Positions 51,138 through 62,584 of a stretch of DNA of 64,000 nucleotides are shown here, one piece after another (position 1 is the first letter of the stretch; every line of letters starts with the position of its first letter). The DNA is from Candidatus Pelagibacterales bacterium (GTDB lineage: Bacteria > Pseudomonadota > Alphaproteobacteria > TMED109). The stretch covers positions 49,675-113,674 of the forward strand of contig NYVM01000065.1 of assembly GCA_002684605.1 (NCBI GenBank), given 5' to 3'. The notes beneath the pieces are model-generated. The model was not told where the DNA came from and made no database searches. It worked only from the letters and a program-made list of their open reading frames with translations. The position numbers and the translations under genes are program-made.

Positions 51138-52423
51138 TGATTTCATCTGAAAATATTATATTTAGTGACCTTTATGGGTTTGATGGTAATAGCATAGCTA
51201 AAAGTGAAAAAAGAGGAGATTGGGATAATACTAAATCTTTATTAGATAAAGGAAGTGAATGGATTATCAATGAAGTAAAAGCATCGGAATTGAGGGGAAG
51301 AGGAGGTGCTGGTTTTCCAACAGGTTTAAAGTGGTCATTTATGCCTAAGGTTAAAGCAAAGCCTCATTATATAGTAATAAATGCAGATGAGAGTGAGCCA
51401 GGAACTTGTAAAGATAGAGAAATAATGAGAAATGAGCCACATAAGTTAATAGAAGGGACTCTTATAGCAGGTTTTGCAATGCAAGCTAATCATGGTTTCA
51501 TTTATATAAGAGGTGAATTCGTAGAGGAAGCTAGAGTTTTGAATGATGCCATAACCGAAGCATATAAAAAAGGTTATTTAGGAAAAAATGCATGTAATTC
51601 AGGATTTTCATTTGATATTACTCTTCATAGAGGTGCTGGAGCATACATCTGTGGAGAAGAAACTGCATTATTAGAAAGTCTAGAAGGTAAGAAGGGGCAG
51701 CCTAGATTAAAGCCTCCTTTTCCAGCAAATGCAGGGCTTTATGGTTGTCCTACTACAGTTTCTAATGTAGAAACTGTAGCTGTCGTTCCAACAATTTTGA
51801 GAAGAGGGTCAAGTTGGTTCTCTTCTTTAGGTAATAAAAATAATACCGGCACTAAACTTTTTTGTATTTCTGGTCATGTAAATCATCCTTGCGTTGTAGA
51901 AGAAGAGATGGGAATTTCTCTAAAAGAGCTTCTGGAAAAACATGCAGGAGGTGTAATTGGAGGATGGGATAATTTGTTAGCTGTTATACCAGGTGGTTCT
52001 TCAACTCCATTAATACCTGCTAGTGTATGCAATACTGTTAATATGGATTTTGATTCTTTAAAAAGCGAAGGTACAGGTTTAGGAACAGCCGGAGTGATCG
52101 TAATGGATAAATCGACTGATATAATAAAAGCTATTTGGAGATTATCAAAATTTTATAAGCATGAATCGTGCGGACAATGCACTCCATGCAGAGAAGGAAC
52201 GGGATGGGTAATGCGATCTATGGAAAGATTGATACATGGTAATGCTAATTTAAAAGATATTGATGCTTTACAAAATGTATGTGATCAAATGGAAGGCCAT
52301 ACAATTTGCGCTTTAGGAGATGCTGCAGCATGGCCAGTTCAAGGTCTAATTAAGCACTTTAGACCTGAAATAGAAAAAAGAATCAACAATTATAAAAATT
52401 TAAATTTTAGAGCAGCTGAGTAG
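51137..52423 (+). CDS. nuoF: NADH-quinone oxidoreductase subunit F (51 kDa)
   Basis: A 428-residue NADH- and FMN-binding subunit. [14 protein letters not shown] binds [21 protein letters not shown] and [19 protein letters not shown] (core YICGEETAL) bind FMN. The 4Fe-4S cluster N3 is held by the Cys set in [12 protein letters not shown] and by Cys in TICALGDA near the C-terminus. The length is typical. It follows nuoE with a one-base overlap. Confidence 0.97.
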   Translation: MISSENIIFSDLYGFDGNSIAKSEKRGDWDNTKSLLDKGSEWIINEVKASELRGRGGAGFPTGLKWSFMPKVKAKPHYIVINADESEPGTCKDREIMRNEPHKLIEGTLIAGFAMQANHGFIYIRGEFVEEARVLNDAITEAYKKGYLGKNACNSGFSFDITLHRGAGAYICGEETALLESLEGKKGQPRLKPPFPANAGLYGCPTTVSNVETVAVVPTILRRGSSWFSSLGNKNNTGTKLFCISGHVNHPCVVEEEMGISLKELLEKHAGGVIGGWDNLLAVIPGGSSTPLIPASVCNTVNMDFDSLKSEGTGLGTAGVIVMDKSTDIIKAIWRLSKFYKHESCGQCTPCREGTGWVMRSMERLIHGNANLKDIDALQNVCDQMEGHTICALGDAAAWPVQGLIKHFRPEIEKRINNYKNLNFRAAE

Positions 52424-52433
52424 GTATAATTAA

Positions 52434-54491
52434 TTGGTAAAACTATTTGTAGATGATAAAGAAGTAGAAGTAGCTGATGGATCAACAGTTATGCAAGCGT
52501 GCGAAAAAATAGGAGAGGAAATACCTCGTTTTTGTTTTCATGAAAGGTTATCTATAGCAGGAAATTGCCGAATGTGTTTAGTCGAGGTAGAAGGAGCCCC
52601 TAAGCCAGTTGCAAGTTGTGCAATGCCGGCAGCTGAAGGTATGAAAATAATTACTAAATCAGATAAAGTAAAAATTGCAAGAGAAGGGGTAATGGAGTTT
52701 TTACTAATAAATCATCCTTTAGATTGTCCTATATGTGATCAGGGTGGAGAATGTGATTTACAAGATCAGGCATTATTTTATGGTAGAGGAGAAACTAGAT
52801 ATGAAGAAGATAAAAGGGCTGTAGATAATAAGCCTTTTGGACCATTAATTAAAACTACTATGACAAGATGTATTCACTGTACTAGGTGTGTAAGGTTTAT
52901 GGATGAAGTTGCAGGTGTTCATGATTTAGGTGCAATAGGAAGAGGAGAGGATATGGAAATAATAACTGACTCTCCAAATGGTCTAGGTGGAGAATTGTCA
53001 GGAAATATTATTGATCTTTGCCCAGTAGGCGCATTAACTTCTTCCCCTTATGCTTTTAAGGCAAGGCCATGGGAATTAACTAAAATAAATAGTATTGATG
53101 TGCTTGATGGATTAGGTTCAGCTATTGAAGTAGGTTGCAAAAATGGGGAAGTTCTAAGAGTTTTGCCAAGATTAAATGAAGACATTAACGAAGAATGGTT
53201 AGGGGATAAGTCTAGATTTGCAATAGATGGTTTGGTTAACCAAAGATTAGATGCTCCTTATAAAAAAAATATAAAAGGTCATTTAGTGGCTTGCTCATGG
53301 GATGAAGCTTTTAAAACATTAGCCGAAAAGATTAAAAGTATAAAATCTACAGAAATAGGCGCTTTAGTTGGAGATCAAGCATGTTTAGAATCTGTGGTTG
53401 CTTTAAAAGACTTGATGGCGCAATTTAATGTAGAGAATATTGATTGTAGACCTATGGGATCAACGTTGCCTACGGAGATAAAAAATAGAAGTGGGTGGTT
53501 ATTTAATCCAACTATATCAAGTATTGAAGAATGTGATTCAATATTAATTATCGGAAGTCAACCGAGATACGAAGCAGCATTGTTAGATGCGCGTATAAGA
53601 AAAACTTGGCTTGCAAAAGGGTTGAAAATTTCAAGAATTGGAGGAGGGGATCCTTCTAGTTACCCTATAGAAGAATTAGGAAATGATATTGATATAATAG
53701 ATCAAATATATAAAGGTAAACACTCATATAATAAAATATTAGATTCTTCTAGTAAGCCTTTGTTTATTATAGGAGAAAATGTTTTAAATAGAAAAGACGG
53801 ATCTGGTATATTAGGCAGATTAAGAGAGGTAGCAAAGAAATATAATTCATTTTCAAATAAATGGAATGGTTTAGCAATTTTGCATTATGCAGCTAGCAGA
53901 GTAGGTGCTTTAGAAATTGGTTTTGTTCCTTTTAATAAAGGTTTAAATACTAAAGGCATAATAGAAGGTGTTAGTAAAAATGATATTAAATTACTTTGGT
54001 TATTAGGTTCAGATGAACAAAACTTTAGTAATAAAAATAATACATTTATTGTTTATCAAGGCCACCATGGCGATATAGGTGCAGAAAGCGCAGATTTAAT
54101 TCTACCTGGTTCTGCATATACTGAGAAAGATGCAACTTACTTAAATACAGAGGGCAGGGTACAAAGAACTAATGTAGCTGTTTCTCCGCCAGGTGAGGCA
54201 AGGGAAGATTGGAAAATAATTAGAGCATTTTCTAGCTATGTTAATAAAACACTTCCTTATGATAATATATTTGAGATTAGAGAAAGGATGTCAAAAATTA
54301 ATAAATCCTTAATAATTGAAAACTCTTTAATTCAAGGTGATTTTAATGATATAGGCAATGTATCAATAAAACTATTAAATAAAATTTTAAAGCCAAAAAA
54401 GATTAATTATTTTATGACGTGTCCTATTTCTAGAGCTTCTGAAACTATGGCCAAGTGCTCTATATCAAAAAGTGAAATGGTTAAAAAATGA
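52434..54491 (+). CDS. nuoG: NADH-quinone oxidoreductase subunit G (75 kDa)
   Basis: A 685-residue subunit carrying the 2Fe-2S cluster N1b (Cys in [20 protein letters not shown]), the His/Cys ligands of N5 ([19 protein letters not shown], core [10 protein letters not shown]) and the N4 set ([12 protein letters not shown]). The rest is a molybdopterin-oxidoreductase-like domain without cofactor. The start is TTG 52434; the next Met is residue 25, inside the ferredoxin fold. Spacing to nuoF is 10 bases, and it overlaps nuoH by 4. Confidence 0.96.
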   Translation: MVKLFVDDKEVEVADGSTVMQACEKIGEEIPRFCFHERLSIAGNCRMCLVEVEGAPKPVASCAMPAAEGMKIITKSDKVKIAREGVMEFLLINHPLDCPICDQGGECDLQDQALFYGRGETRYEEDKRAVDNKPFGPLIKTTMTRCIHCTRCVRFMDEVAGVHDLGAIGRGEDMEIITDSPNGLGGELSGNIIDLCPVGALTSSPYAFKARPWELTKINSIDVLDGLGSAIEVGCKNGEVLRVLPRLNEDINEEWLGDKSRFAIDGLVNQRLDAPYKKNIKGHLVACSWDEAFKTLAEKIKSIKSTEIGALVGDQACLESVVALKDLMAQFNVENIDCRPMGSTLPTEIKNRSGWLFNPTISSIEECDSILIIGSQPRYEAALLDARIRKTWLAKGLKISRIGGGDPSSYPIEELGNDIDIIDQIYKGKHSYNKILDSSSKPLFIIGENVLNRKDGSGILGRLREVAKKYNSFSNKWNGLAILHYAASRVGALEIGFVPFNKGLNTKGIIEGVSKNDIKLLWLLGSDEQNFSNKNNTFIVYQGHHGDIGAESADLILPGSAYTEKDATYLNTEGRVQRTNVAVSPPGEAREDWKIIRAFSSYVNKTLPYDNIFEIRERMSKINKSLIIENSLIQGDFNDIGNVSIKLLNKILKPKKINYFMTCPISRASETMAKCSISKSEMVKK

Positions 54492-55507
54492 TAGATTTTT
54501 TATATAGCCAAAATTTCATTACGTTTTTAATTATCATGCTAAAAATAATTGCTTTAGTTGTACCTTTACTGGTAATAGTTGCATTCTTAACTTATGCAGA
54601 AAGAAAAGTTATTGCATCAGTTCAATTAAGAAAGGGTCCTAATGTGGTAGGTCCTTTTGGCCTTTTACAGCCTTTAGCGGATGGACTTAAACTATTCTCT
54701 AAAGAAACTATATTTCCTACTGTATCAAATAAAATAGTTTTTTTACTTGCTCCTATGATTGCTTTTTCTCTATCTATTGCGGCTTGGGCAGTCATACCTA
54801 TATCAGATGGCTGGGTGATTTCTAATATTAATGTGGGCATTCTATATCTTTTTGCAGTATCTTCATTATCGGTTTATGGAATTATAATGGCTGGTTGGGC
54901 CAGTAATTCTAAATATGCATTTATGGGAGCGCTTAGATCAGCAGCACAGATGGTATCATATGAAGTATCTATAGGGCTAGTTATTGTCACAGTTTTAGTA
55001 TGTGTAGGATCATTGAATTTATCAGAAATTGTTTATGCTCAAAAATCTACATGGTTTGTATTTCCATTATTTCCTATGTTTGTAGTTTTTTTTATTTCTG
55101 CATTGGCTGAAACTAATAGAGCACCTTTTGATTTGCCAGAAGATGAATCGTCCTTAGTTGGAGGTTATTTTACAGAATATTCTTCAATGTTATTTGCAAT
55201 GTTTTTCCTTGGTGAGTATGCAGCTATGATTATGATGAGTGGTATGGCAACTATATTATTTTTAGGAGGATGGCTAGCTCCATTTAATATATCTATACTT
55301 AATATTATTCCGGGTTTTATATGGTTTTCTTTGAAAACATCTTTAATGCTGTTTGTATTTTTATGGGTAAGAGCAACTTTTCCAAGGTTTAGGTATGATC
55401 AACTCATGAGAATCGGATGGAAAGTATTTTTACCTTTTTCTTTATTGTGGGTTGTTTTAACTTCGGGTTTTTTAATAATATTTAACTTACTGCCAGTTAG
55501 TGGTTAA
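54488..55507 (+). CDS. nuoH: NADH-quinone oxidoreductase subunit H
   Basis: A 339-residue membrane subunit with about eight helices, forming the quinone tunnel entrance. [24 protein letters not shown] (core [15 protein letters not shown]), [13 protein letters not shown] and [20 protein letters not shown] (core NRAPFDLPE) are diagnostic. The C-terminal [18 protein letters not shown] is the usual end. It starts at ATG 54488 inside the nuoG stop. Confidence 0.97.
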   Translation: MIDFLYSQNFITFLIIMLKIIALVVPLLVIVAFLTYAERKVIASVQLRKGPNVVGPFGLLQPLADGLKLFSKETIFPTVSNKIVFLLAPMIAFSLSIAAWAVIPISDGWVISNINVGILYLFAVSSLSVYGIIMAGWASNSKYAFMGALRSAAQMVSYEVSIGLVIVTVLVCVGSLNLSEIVYAQKSTWFVFPLFPMFVVFFISALAETNRAPFDLPEDESSLVGGYFTEYSSMLFAMFFLGEYAAMIMMSGMATILFLGGWLAPFNISILNIIPGFIWFSLKTSLMLFVFLWVRATFPRFRYDQLMRIGWKVFLPFSLLWVVLTSGFLIIFNLLPVSG

Positions 55508-55519
55508 GGGGTACGGTCT

Positions 55520-56008
55520 TTGAAAAAAATATATAGGTCTATATGGTTCATGATTTTAGGAGAACTTTGTTCTGGTATGTTTTTAACATTAAAATATATG
55601 TTTAGGAAACCTGTAACAATAAACTATCCATTTGAAAAAGGTAAATTAAGCCCCCGTTTTAGAGGAGAACATGCTCTTAGGCGTTACCCAAATGGAGAAG
55701 AACGGTGTATAGCTTGTAAGCTATGTGAGGCCGTTTGCCCCGCGCTAGCTATTACAATTGAATCTGAGCCAAGAGAAGATGATAGTAGAAGAACAACTAG
55801 ATATGATATTGATATGACAAAATGTATTTACTGTGGATTATGTGAAGAAGCTTGTCCTGTTGATGCTATTGTTCAAGGGCCAAATTATGAGTTTGCAAAA
55901 GAAACTAGATCAGAATTATTATATGATAAGGCCAAGCTTTTAGAAAACGGAGATAGATGGGAATCTGTTTTATCAAAAAATATTCATGTAGATAAACAAT
56001 TTAAGTAA
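55520..56008 (+). CDS. nuoI: NADH-quinone oxidoreductase subunit I (23 kDa)
   Basis: A 162-residue peripheral subunit with two 4Fe-4S clusters (N6a, N6b). The two ferredoxin motifs are [12 protein letters not shown] (about 61-72) and [12 protein letters not shown] (about 100-111). [15 protein letters not shown] precedes the first. Translation starts at TTG 55520; a gggg stretch ten bases upstream may act as the ribosome site. It follows nuoH after 12 bases. Confidence 0.96.
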   Translation: MKKIYRSIWFMILGELCSGMFLTLKYMFRKPVTINYPFEKGKLSPRFRGEHALRRYPNGEERCIACKLCEAVCPALAITIESEPREDDSRRTTRYDIDMTKCIYCGLCEEACPVDAIVQGPNYEFAKETRSELLYDKAKLLENGDRWESVLSKNIHVDKQFK

Positions 56009-56027
56009 TAGCTAAGGTTTAATAAAA

Positions 56028-56633
56028 ATGCTTCCTTTTTTCTTTTATACATTTGGTATAATTTTAGTAGTTTCATCTATTATGGTAATAGTTACAAGAA
56101 ATCCTGTTCATTCAGTATTTTTTCTAATTCTTGCTTTTTTTAATGCAACAGGACTTTTTATTATAATGGGTGCTGAGTTTTTAGCTATGCTTCTTTTAGT
56201 TGTTTATGTTGGAGCTGTAGCTGTATTATTTTTATTTGTAGTTATGATGTTAAATATAGACTTTAAAACCTTAAGAAAAGGAATGATTAAAAATGCTCCT
56301 TTAGGGATAATTATTGGAGGGGTTTTATTAGCAGAGATTGTTTTTTCTTTTGTTGGAATGAGATATGGCATTGATAATCAGCCAGGTAATCAATTATTTC
56401 TTGTTTTAGGAGAAGAAGAGAATACAAGAGCATTAGGGAAAGTGTTATATACAAATTATATTTATTTATTCCAATGTGCAGGTTTAATTCTTTTAGTAGC
56501 TATGATAGGTGCAATAGTATTGACTCATAGAAAGAGAGACAATTCAAAAAACCAAGATACTGTAAAGCAGATTCTTAGAAATAAGGAAGATACTTTAGAA
56601 ATTAAAAAAGTAGAAATTGGAAAAGGAATATAA
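56028..56633 (+). CDS. nuoJ: NADH-quinone oxidoreductase subunit J
   Basis: A 201-residue membrane subunit with five helices. [23 protein letters not shown] (core [11 protein letters not shown]) and the third helix [26 protein letters not shown] (core [13 protein letters not shown]), with its pi-bulge Tyr, are diagnostic. A polar C-terminal tail of about 30 residues follows. It lies 19 bases after nuoI and 2 before nuoK. Confidence 0.95.
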   Translation: MLPFFFYTFGIILVVSSIMVIVTRNPVHSVFFLILAFFNATGLFIIMGAEFLAMLLLVVYVGAVAVLFLFVVMMLNIDFKTLRKGMIKNAPLGIIIGGVLLAEIVFSFVGMRYGIDNQPGNQLFLVLGEEENTRALGKVLYTNYIYLFQCAGLILLVAMIGAIVLTHRKRDNSKNQDTVKQILRNKEDTLEIKKVEIGKGI

Positions 56634-56635
56634 TA

Positions 56636-56947
56636 ATGTATCAAATAAGCCTTACACATTATTTAATTTTAGCATCTATAATATTTACAATCGGTATATT
56701 TGGTGTATTTCTTAATAGAAAAAATCTAATTATAATATTAATGTCTATAGAACTTATGCTTTTGGCTGTAAATATTAATTTTATTGCCTTTTCAACTCAT
56801 TTAAATATTATTTTAGGTCAAGTATTTGCTCTATTTATATTAACAGTAGCAGCCGCAGAAGCGGCAATAGGCTTAGCTATTTTGGTCGTCTTCTTTAGGT
56901 CTAGAGGAACTATAGCTGTTGACGATGCTAATAGTATGAAAGGTTGA
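56636..56947 (+). CDS. nuoK: NADH-quinone oxidoreductase subunit K
   Basis: A 103-residue antiporter-like subunit with three helices. The proton-path glutamates are in [11 protein letters not shown] (about residue 39) and [11 protein letters not shown] (about 75). [22 protein letters not shown] is the usual N-terminus (core [11 protein letters not shown]). Tight spacing to nuoJ (2 bases) and nuoL (1 base). Confidence 0.96.
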   Translation: MYQISLTHYLILASIIFTIGIFGVFLNRKNLIIILMSIELMLLAVNINFIAFSTHLNIILGQVFALFILTVAAAEAAIGLAILVVFFRSRGTIAVDDANSMKG

Positions 56948-56948
56948 T

Positions 56949-58868
56949 ATGCTCACACTTTTAGTATTTTTACCATTAATAGGCTCTTTACTCAGTGGGC
57001 TTTTCCCATCATTTCTTGGAAAAAAAGGTGTTCTATGGGTTCCAACAATTTTATGTTTAGTGTCTTTTATTTTTTCAGTGATATTACTTTTTAATGCTAT
57101 ATCTGGAGATTCTTATACAATTATATTGGGTAATTGGATAAATTCTGGAAATCTTAAAGTTAGCTGGGCTTTAAGGTTTGATATGTTAAGCGCTATGATG
57201 CAGTTGGTAGTTATGCTTGTATCTACTTTAGTACATATATATTCTATTGGTTACATGGACCATGACCCTCATAAAGCAAGATTTTTTTCTTACTTATCTT
57301 TGTTTACTTTTGCGATGCTAATGTTAGTAACTTCAAATAATTTCTTACAACTTTTTTTTGGGTGGGAAGGGGTTGGATTGTGCTCATATTTGTTAATAGG
57401 TTTTTGGTTTAAAAAACAAAGTGCAAATGCAGCAGCTATTAAGGCATTTTTAGTTAACAGGGTTGGAGATCTAGGATTAATACTAGGTATTGCGGCCATT
57501 TATTTTATAACTGGTAGCTTAGATTATGATATTGTTTTTAAGAGTGTCCCTTCAATATTAAATTTTAATATTACACTATTTAATTATACGGTTCCTTGTA
57601 TAGAAATAATCTGTTTTTTACTATTTATAGGAGCAATGGGTAAATCAGCCCAAATTGGACTTCACACATGGTTAGCTGATGCCATGGAAGGGCCAACACC
57701 TGTATCTGCATTAATACATGCTGCTACTATGGTAACGGCCGGTGTATTTCTAGTTTCCAGATGTTCTCCTTTATTTGAATATGCTCCTGTAGCACTTAAT
57801 TTTGTTATTCTTGTTGGAGCTTTAACTTCAATATTTGCAGCCTTCATTGCGATATCTCAAAACGATATAAAGAAGATTATTGCCTACTCAACTTGCAGTC
57901 AATTGGGTTATATGTTTTTTGCTTGTGGGGTTTCTGCATATTCTGCTGGAATGTTCCATCTAGTTACACATGCCTTTTTTAAGGCCTTACTTTTTTTAGG
58001 AGCAGGATCTATTATTCATGCTATGTCAGACGAGCAAGATATAAGAAAAATGGGAGGTCTAGCTAGAGCTTTACCTTATACATGTGCAGCCATGTGGATA
58101 GGATCTTTAGCTTTAGCTGGCCTACCTCCATTTGCGGGATTCTTTTCAAAAGATATTATATTAGAAGCTGCTTGGGGTCATCATAGTTTTAATGGATATA
58201 TTGCTTTTTACTTAGGCTTATTAGCAGCATTTTTAACGGCTTTTTATTCGTGGAAAATATTATTTATGGTTTTTCATGGCAGCCCTAGAAGTGATATTAG
58301 TAAAGCTCATGAATCACCTTTATATATATTAATTCCCTTGTTTGTTTTATCAATTGGAGCTGTTCTATCAGGTTGGCTTGGTTATCCAATGGTAGATACG
58401 CATCACGATTTTTGGCAGGGAGCTATTTTAATATTAGATAATCATAAAGCTTTAGTAAATGCACACCATGTTCCACTTCTAGTTAAACTATCTCCTATAA
58501 TAGTAGCTTTGCTAGGTATAATTCTTGCATGGCTGTTTTATATTAGAAATACAAACCTTCCTTCTTTATTTTCAAATAAAGTTCTGTTCTTATATAAAGT
58601 ATCTAAAAATAAATTTTGGTTTGATGAATTATATGAGTTAGTTCTTTGCAAACCTTTAAAAGCAATAGGTAATTTTTTATGGAATAAAGGAGATATAGGA
58701 GTAATAGATAAATTTGGACCAGATGGAATTACATATATTTGTAGAAAGTTTGCCTCTAAAGTTAAATCATTTCAGAGTGGATATGTTTACCATTATGCCT
58801 TTACAATGTTTTTTGGCTTAATTGCTTTATTTAGTTGGCAGTTTTTAAAATTTTTTGATTGGGTATAA
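56949..58868 (+). CDS. nuoL: NADH-quinone oxidoreductase subunit L
   Basis: A 639-residue Mrp-antiporter-like subunit at the end of the membrane arm. FFGWEGVGLCSYLLIGFW (core GWEGVGLCSYLLIG), the channel Lys/His block LHTWLADAMEGPTPVSALIHAATMVTAG (core DAMEGPTPVSALIHA) and KKIIAYSTCSQLGYMF are present. The C-terminal lateral helix region ends with a final membrane helix. Full length compared with the family. It is followed after 3 bases by nuoM. Confidence 0.96.
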   Translation: MLTLLVFLPLIGSLLSGLFPSFLGKKGVLWVPTILCLVSFIFSVILLFNAISGDSYTIILGNWINSGNLKVSWALRFDMLSAMMQLVVMLVSTLVHIYSIGYMDHDPHKARFFSYLSLFTFAMLMLVTSNNFLQLFFGWEGVGLCSYLLIGFWFKKQSANAAAIKAFLVNRVGDLGLILGIAAIYFITGSLDYDIVFKSVPSILNFNITLFNYTVPCIEIICFLLFIGAMGKSAQIGLHTWLADAMEGPTPVSALIHAATMVTAGVFLVSRCSPLFEYAPVALNFVILVGALTSIFAAFIAISQNDIKKIIAYSTCSQLGYMFFACGVSAYSAGMFHLVTHAFFKALLFLGAGSIIHAMSDEQDIRKMGGLARALPYTCAAMWIGSLALAGLPPFAGFFSKDIILEAAWGHHSFNGYIAFYLGLLAAFLTAFYSWKILFMVFHGSPRSDISKAHESPLYILIPLFVLSIGAVLSGWLGYPMVDTHHDFWQGAILILDNHKALVNAHHVPLLVKLSPIIVALLGIILAWLFYIRNTNLPSLFSNKVLFLYKVSKNKFWFDELYELVLCKPLKAIGNFLWNKGDIGVIDKFGPDGITYICRKFASKVKSFQSGYVYHYAFTMFFGLIALFSWQFLKFFDWV

Positions 58869-58871
58869 GTA

Positions 58872-60356
58872 ATGACTAGTTGGCCAATTTTATCATTAAT
58901 GATTTTTATTCCTTTATTTGGAGCTTTTTTTATAAGTTTAATAGATGGAGATGAGAGAACAGTTAATAAAAATACTAAGATGGTAGCTATGTGGACATCA
59001 ATAGTAGTTTTTATTCTTTCTATCTTTGTTTGGATAAGTTTCCCGGGATCTAATGGGTTTCATTTTGTTGAGGAAGTAAGTTTATTCTCTTCTTTAGGTA
59101 TATCTTATAGATTAGGTATTGATGGAATATCTATGCTTTTTGTAGTTTTATCTGCCTTTTTGATTCCTATTTGTATATTAGCAAGCTGGAAATCTATTAA
59201 GTTTAGAGTAAAAGAGTATATGATACTATTCTTATTATTAGAATCTCTAATGATAGGTACATTTTGTGCTTTAGATTTACTTTTATTTTATATTTTCTTT
59301 GAAGCTCTATTGATACCAATGTTTCTTATTATAGGTATATGGGGTGGCCCTAGAAGAGTCTATGCGGCTTTTAAATTCTTTTTATATACATTAGCAGGGT
59401 CAGTATTATTTTTAATAGCTATTATAATAATGGGATATAGTTCAGGAACATTTGATATAAGAGAATTATTAGAACATAATTTTTCTTATCAGCTCCAATT
59501 ATTATTATGGCCAGCCTTATTTGCATCATTTGCTGTTAAAACTCCAATGTGGCCTTTTCATACATGGTTGCCAGATGCACATGTTGAAGCTCCAACCGCA
59601 GGTTCTGTAATTTTAGCTGGTGTTTTATTAAAAGTAGGCGGGGATGGCTTTATTCGTTTTTCAATTCCCATGCTTCCTAATGCAAGTGAATATTATGCAC
59701 CATTAGTATTTGTTCTTGGAATTATAGCAATTATTTATGCTTCCTTAGTAGCATTGATGCAAAAAGATATGAAAAAATTGATTGCATATTCTTCAGTTGC
59801 TCATATGGGTTATGTAACTATAGGTCTATTTACATTTAAAGAAGAAGGTATTGATGGAGCAATAATACAAATGCTAAGTCATGGATTAGTTTCTGCTGCT
59901 CTTTTTTTATGTATAGGTGTATTATATGATAGGATGCACACAAGAATGATTGCAGATTATGGTGGTGTAGTAAAAGTAATGCCTAAATTTGCATTAGTAT
60001 TTATGGTTTTTATGCTTGCGTCGATAGGCTTGCCTGGAACAAGTGGTTTTGTAGGAGAGTTATTAGTATTGATAGCTGCCTATAAAGTAAGTGGATATTT
60101 AGCATTCGCTATAGGTTTAGGAATGATATTAGGAGCAGCATATATGCTCTGGTTATATAAAAGAGTTATATTTGGAGACGTAGGAAATAAAAATATAGAA
60201 AAACTTACTGATATTGATAAAAGAGAATATATAATATTTATTCCAATTATTATTGGTGTTTTCTGGCTTGGAGTATATCCAGAAAGTTTTTCTATAGAAT
60301 TTAAAGAGTCAGTAATTAATTTAGTAAGCTCTATTAATAATAGAATCCTTAATTAG
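58872..60356 (+). CDS. nuoM: NADH-quinone oxidoreductase subunit M
   Basis: A 494-residue antiporter-like subunit with 14 predicted helices. YRLGIDGISMLFVVLSAF, FYIFFEALLIPMFLIIGIWGG (core FFEALLIPMFL, with the key Glu), TWLPDAHVEAPTAGSVILAGVLLK (core PDAHVEAPTAGSV) and KKLIAYSSVAHMGYV identify it. Length matches the family. It starts 3 bases after nuoL. Confidence 0.96.
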   Translation: MTSWPILSLMIFIPLFGAFFISLIDGDERTVNKNTKMVAMWTSIVVFILSIFVWISFPGSNGFHFVEEVSLFSSLGISYRLGIDGISMLFVVLSAFLIPICILASWKSIKFRVKEYMILFLLLESLMIGTFCALDLLLFYIFFEALLIPMFLIIGIWGGPRRVYAAFKFFLYTLAGSVLFLIAIIIMGYSSGTFDIRELLEHNFSYQLQLLLWPALFASFAVKTPMWPFHTWLPDAHVEAPTAGSVILAGVLLKVGGDGFIRFSIPMLPNASEYYAPLVFVLGIIAIIYASLVALMQKDMKKLIAYSSVAHMGYVTIGLFTFKEEGIDGAIIQMLSHGLVSAALFLCIGVLYDRMHTRMIADYGGVVKVMPKFALVFMVFMLASIGLPGTSGFVGELLVLIAAYKVSGYLAFAIGLGMILGAAYMLWLYKRVIFGDVGNKNIEKLTDIDKREYIIFIPIIIGVFWLGVYPESFSIEFKESVINLVSSINNRILN

Positions 60357-60374
60357 TATATGTTGGAGAATTAA

Positions 60375-61835
60375 TTGAATTTTTTATCAAATGGGGTCGA
60401 TATAAATCTAGTCTTCCCTGAAATATTTTTATCTATTTGGCTTCTTGTTTTTATTCCTTTAGGCGTATATTCAGGTGGAGAGAAGCAAAATCGTCAATCA
60501 TATTTTACAATATTCTCTATAGTTGGTTTATTAGGAACATTATTAATTATTTTAATGGGAGATTACAGAGCTGCTAGAGGCTTTTTTGATTTAGTAGTTA
60601 CTGATAGGCTTATTGTGTTTTTAAAGTCATTAGTAATCTTGGCAGGTATAATGGTGCTAATAATTTCTGAAAAATATAGAACTATGACAAAGCTTTACCT
60701 TTTTGAATACCCAGTGTTAATACTTTTTTCAATTCTTGGCATGTTAGTTATGCTTTCTTCTAATGATTTTATTACTTTATATCTAGGTTTAGAGTTACAA
60801 TCTTTAGCTTTATATGTCCTCGCATCTATAAAAAAAGATTCATTAAAGTCCTCTGAAGCTGGACTTAAATATTTTATTTTAGGGGCATTGGCATCTGGTT
60901 TCTTTTTGTATGGTGTCTCGTTATTATTTGGAATAACTGGTACAACTTCATTTACCATGCTAAGTTCTAATACTTTAGGTTATTCTGATAACTCTCTATT
61001 ATTAAATTTTTCGGTAGTCTTAATTTTATCTTCTATTGCTTTTAAGCTATCAATTGCTCCTTTTCACATGTGGACACCTGATGTTTATGAAGGTGCCCCA
61101 ACATCTGTTACCGCATTTTTTTCGGTTGTGCCAAAAATAGCAGCAATTGGTGTTTTGATGAGAATATTATATATTGCTCTGATAGATGTTCATTTTATAT
61201 GGCATCAATTAATTTTAATACTAGGTATGCTATCAATATTTGTAGGAGCTTTTGGTGCTTTACTGCAAATTAATATAAAGCGACTTATGGCATATAGTGC
61301 AATAAGTAATATTGGATTCATATTTTTAGCATTAAGTTTAGGGAGTCAGCTAGGACTAGAGGCATCTTTATTATATATTACAGTTTATACAGTATCTGCA
61401 GTGGGAGGTTTTGCTTTTATACTTTCTATGGAAAAAGATAGTATTATGCTAAGTAATATTTCTAGTTTTGCAGGCTTATCAAAATCTAACCCTTTTTATG
61501 CAATATGTTTTAGTATAATCCTTCTGTCTTTAGCAGGTTTGCCACCACTTGCGGGCTTTATAGCTAAATTTTATATATTTAAGGCAGTTATAATAGCTGA
61601 TTATTTATGGTTTGCTGTCGTAGGTATTATGGGTAGTGTTATTTCTGCATATTATTATTTAAATATAGTGAAAGTTATGTTTTTAGATGAAGCAGAAGAA
61701 ACTTTTAAAATTGAGACAAAAAAGAGCATTAAAATAATTCTTTTTATAAGTTCAATGCTAATTTTAACATTTTTAGTTTATGCAGATAGTTTGATTAGTT
61801 TTCTAACTTTTATCAGTAAAGCTATTATTTTGTGA
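60375..61835 (+). CDS. nuoN: NADH-quinone oxidoreductase subunit N
   Basis: A 486-residue antiporter-like subunit. LYLGLELQSLALYVLAS (with the Glu of helix 5), FHMWTPDVYEGAPTSVTAFFSVVPK (core WTPDVYEGAPTSV) and KRLMAYSAISNIGFIFLAL are diagnostic. The start is TTG 60375 behind ggagaa, 18 bases after nuoM. Its stop overlaps the GTG start of birA, so the biotin ligase is read from the same transcript. Confidence 0.95.
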   Translation: MNFLSNGVDINLVFPEIFLSIWLLVFIPLGVYSGGEKQNRQSYFTIFSIVGLLGTLLIILMGDYRAARGFFDLVVTDRLIVFLKSLVILAGIMVLIISEKYRTMTKLYLFEYPVLILFSILGMLVMLSSNDFITLYLGLELQSLALYVLASIKKDSLKSSEAGLKYFILGALASGFFLYGVSLLFGITGTTSFTMLSSNTLGYSDNSLLLNFSVVLILSSIAFKLSIAPFHMWTPDVYEGAPTSVTAFFSVVPKIAAIGVLMRILYIALIDVHFIWHQLILILGMLSIFVGAFGALLQINIKRLMAYSAISNIGFIFLALSLGSQLGLEASLLYITVYTVSAVGGFAFILSMEKDSIMLSNISSFAGLSKSNPFYAICFSIILLSLAGLPPLAGFIAKFYIFKAVIIADYLWFAVVGIMGSVISAYYYLNIVKVMFLDEAEETFKIETKKSIKIILFISSMLILTFLVYADSLISFLTFISKAIIL

Positions 61836-62584
61836 GAAAATTAGATAACTTAATTTCTGGTTATAAAGTTGTTGAATATGAAGAAGTAGATTCAACAATG
61901 ATAACTCTCAAAGAATTAGCAATTTCTGGCTGCGATATTAATACAGCTGTATGGGCAAAAAAACAGAGAATTGGAAGGGGTAGACATGGTCGTGAATGGT
62001 CTTCTCCAGAAGGAAACTTATATCTTTCTTTCTTAAGAAATTCAGAAAATGATAAATCTAAAAATATTTTTGCTCCTGTTTTTATTGTAGCTATAGTTAT
62101 AGCACATTCTATAAAAGATTTATCATGTAATAAGATAGTGCCCAATATAAAATGGCCTAATGATATTCTTATAAAAAAAGCAAAAGTAGCAGGTATTTTG
62201 ATTGAAAACATAGCTTTATCTAAAAGCCCTAATATATTAAATATTGGCTTTGGAATTAATATTGTTTCAAATCCAACAAATACATTATATCCTGCTACTA
62301 ATTTAAAGACGGAAGGTATAGAAACAAATTCAAAAGAATTTATAAAAGCTTTTTTCAAAAATTTAAAGTCATTTGAAGAAATTTATATTAGAGAAGGTAT
62401 AAATGAAATATATAGAATATGGAGTTTGTTAGGTCATAAAATTGGAGAACCTATAAGTGTTAAAATAGGTGAAAAAAAAATATTTGGAAGTTTTAATGGA
62501 TTAAATAAAGATGGTGGTCTATTGATTTTAGACAACGCAGGAATAGAAAAAGTTGTTATGGCAGGAGATGTTTTTTTATTATGA
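61832..62584 (+). CDS. birA: biotin--[acetyl-CoA-carboxylase] ligase
   Basis: A 250-residue monofunctional biotin protein ligase. GRGRHGREWSS (49-59) forms the biotinyl-AMP loop, WPNDILIKKAKVAGILIE (core WPNDIL and KVAGIL) carries the catalytic Lys, and a small C-terminal SH3-like domain follows (about 205-250). It lacks the N-terminal DNA-binding domain of enteric BirA, so it is not a repressor. GTG start at 61832 overlaps nuoN by 4 bases. The nuoN-birA-coaX-rnj order is common in alphaproteobacteria. Confidence 0.93.
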   Translation: MRKLDNLISGYKVVEYEEVDSTMITLKELAISGCDINTAVWAKKQRIGRGRHGREWSSPEGNLYLSFLRNSENDKSKNIFAPVFIVAIVIAHSIKDLSCNKIVPNIKWPNDILIKKAKVAGILIENIALSKSPNILNIGFGINIVSNPTNTLYPATNLKTEGIETNSKEFIKAFFKNLKSFEEIYIREGINEIYRIWSLLGHKIGEPISVKIGEKKIFGSFNGLNKDGGLLILDNAGIEKVVMAGDVFLL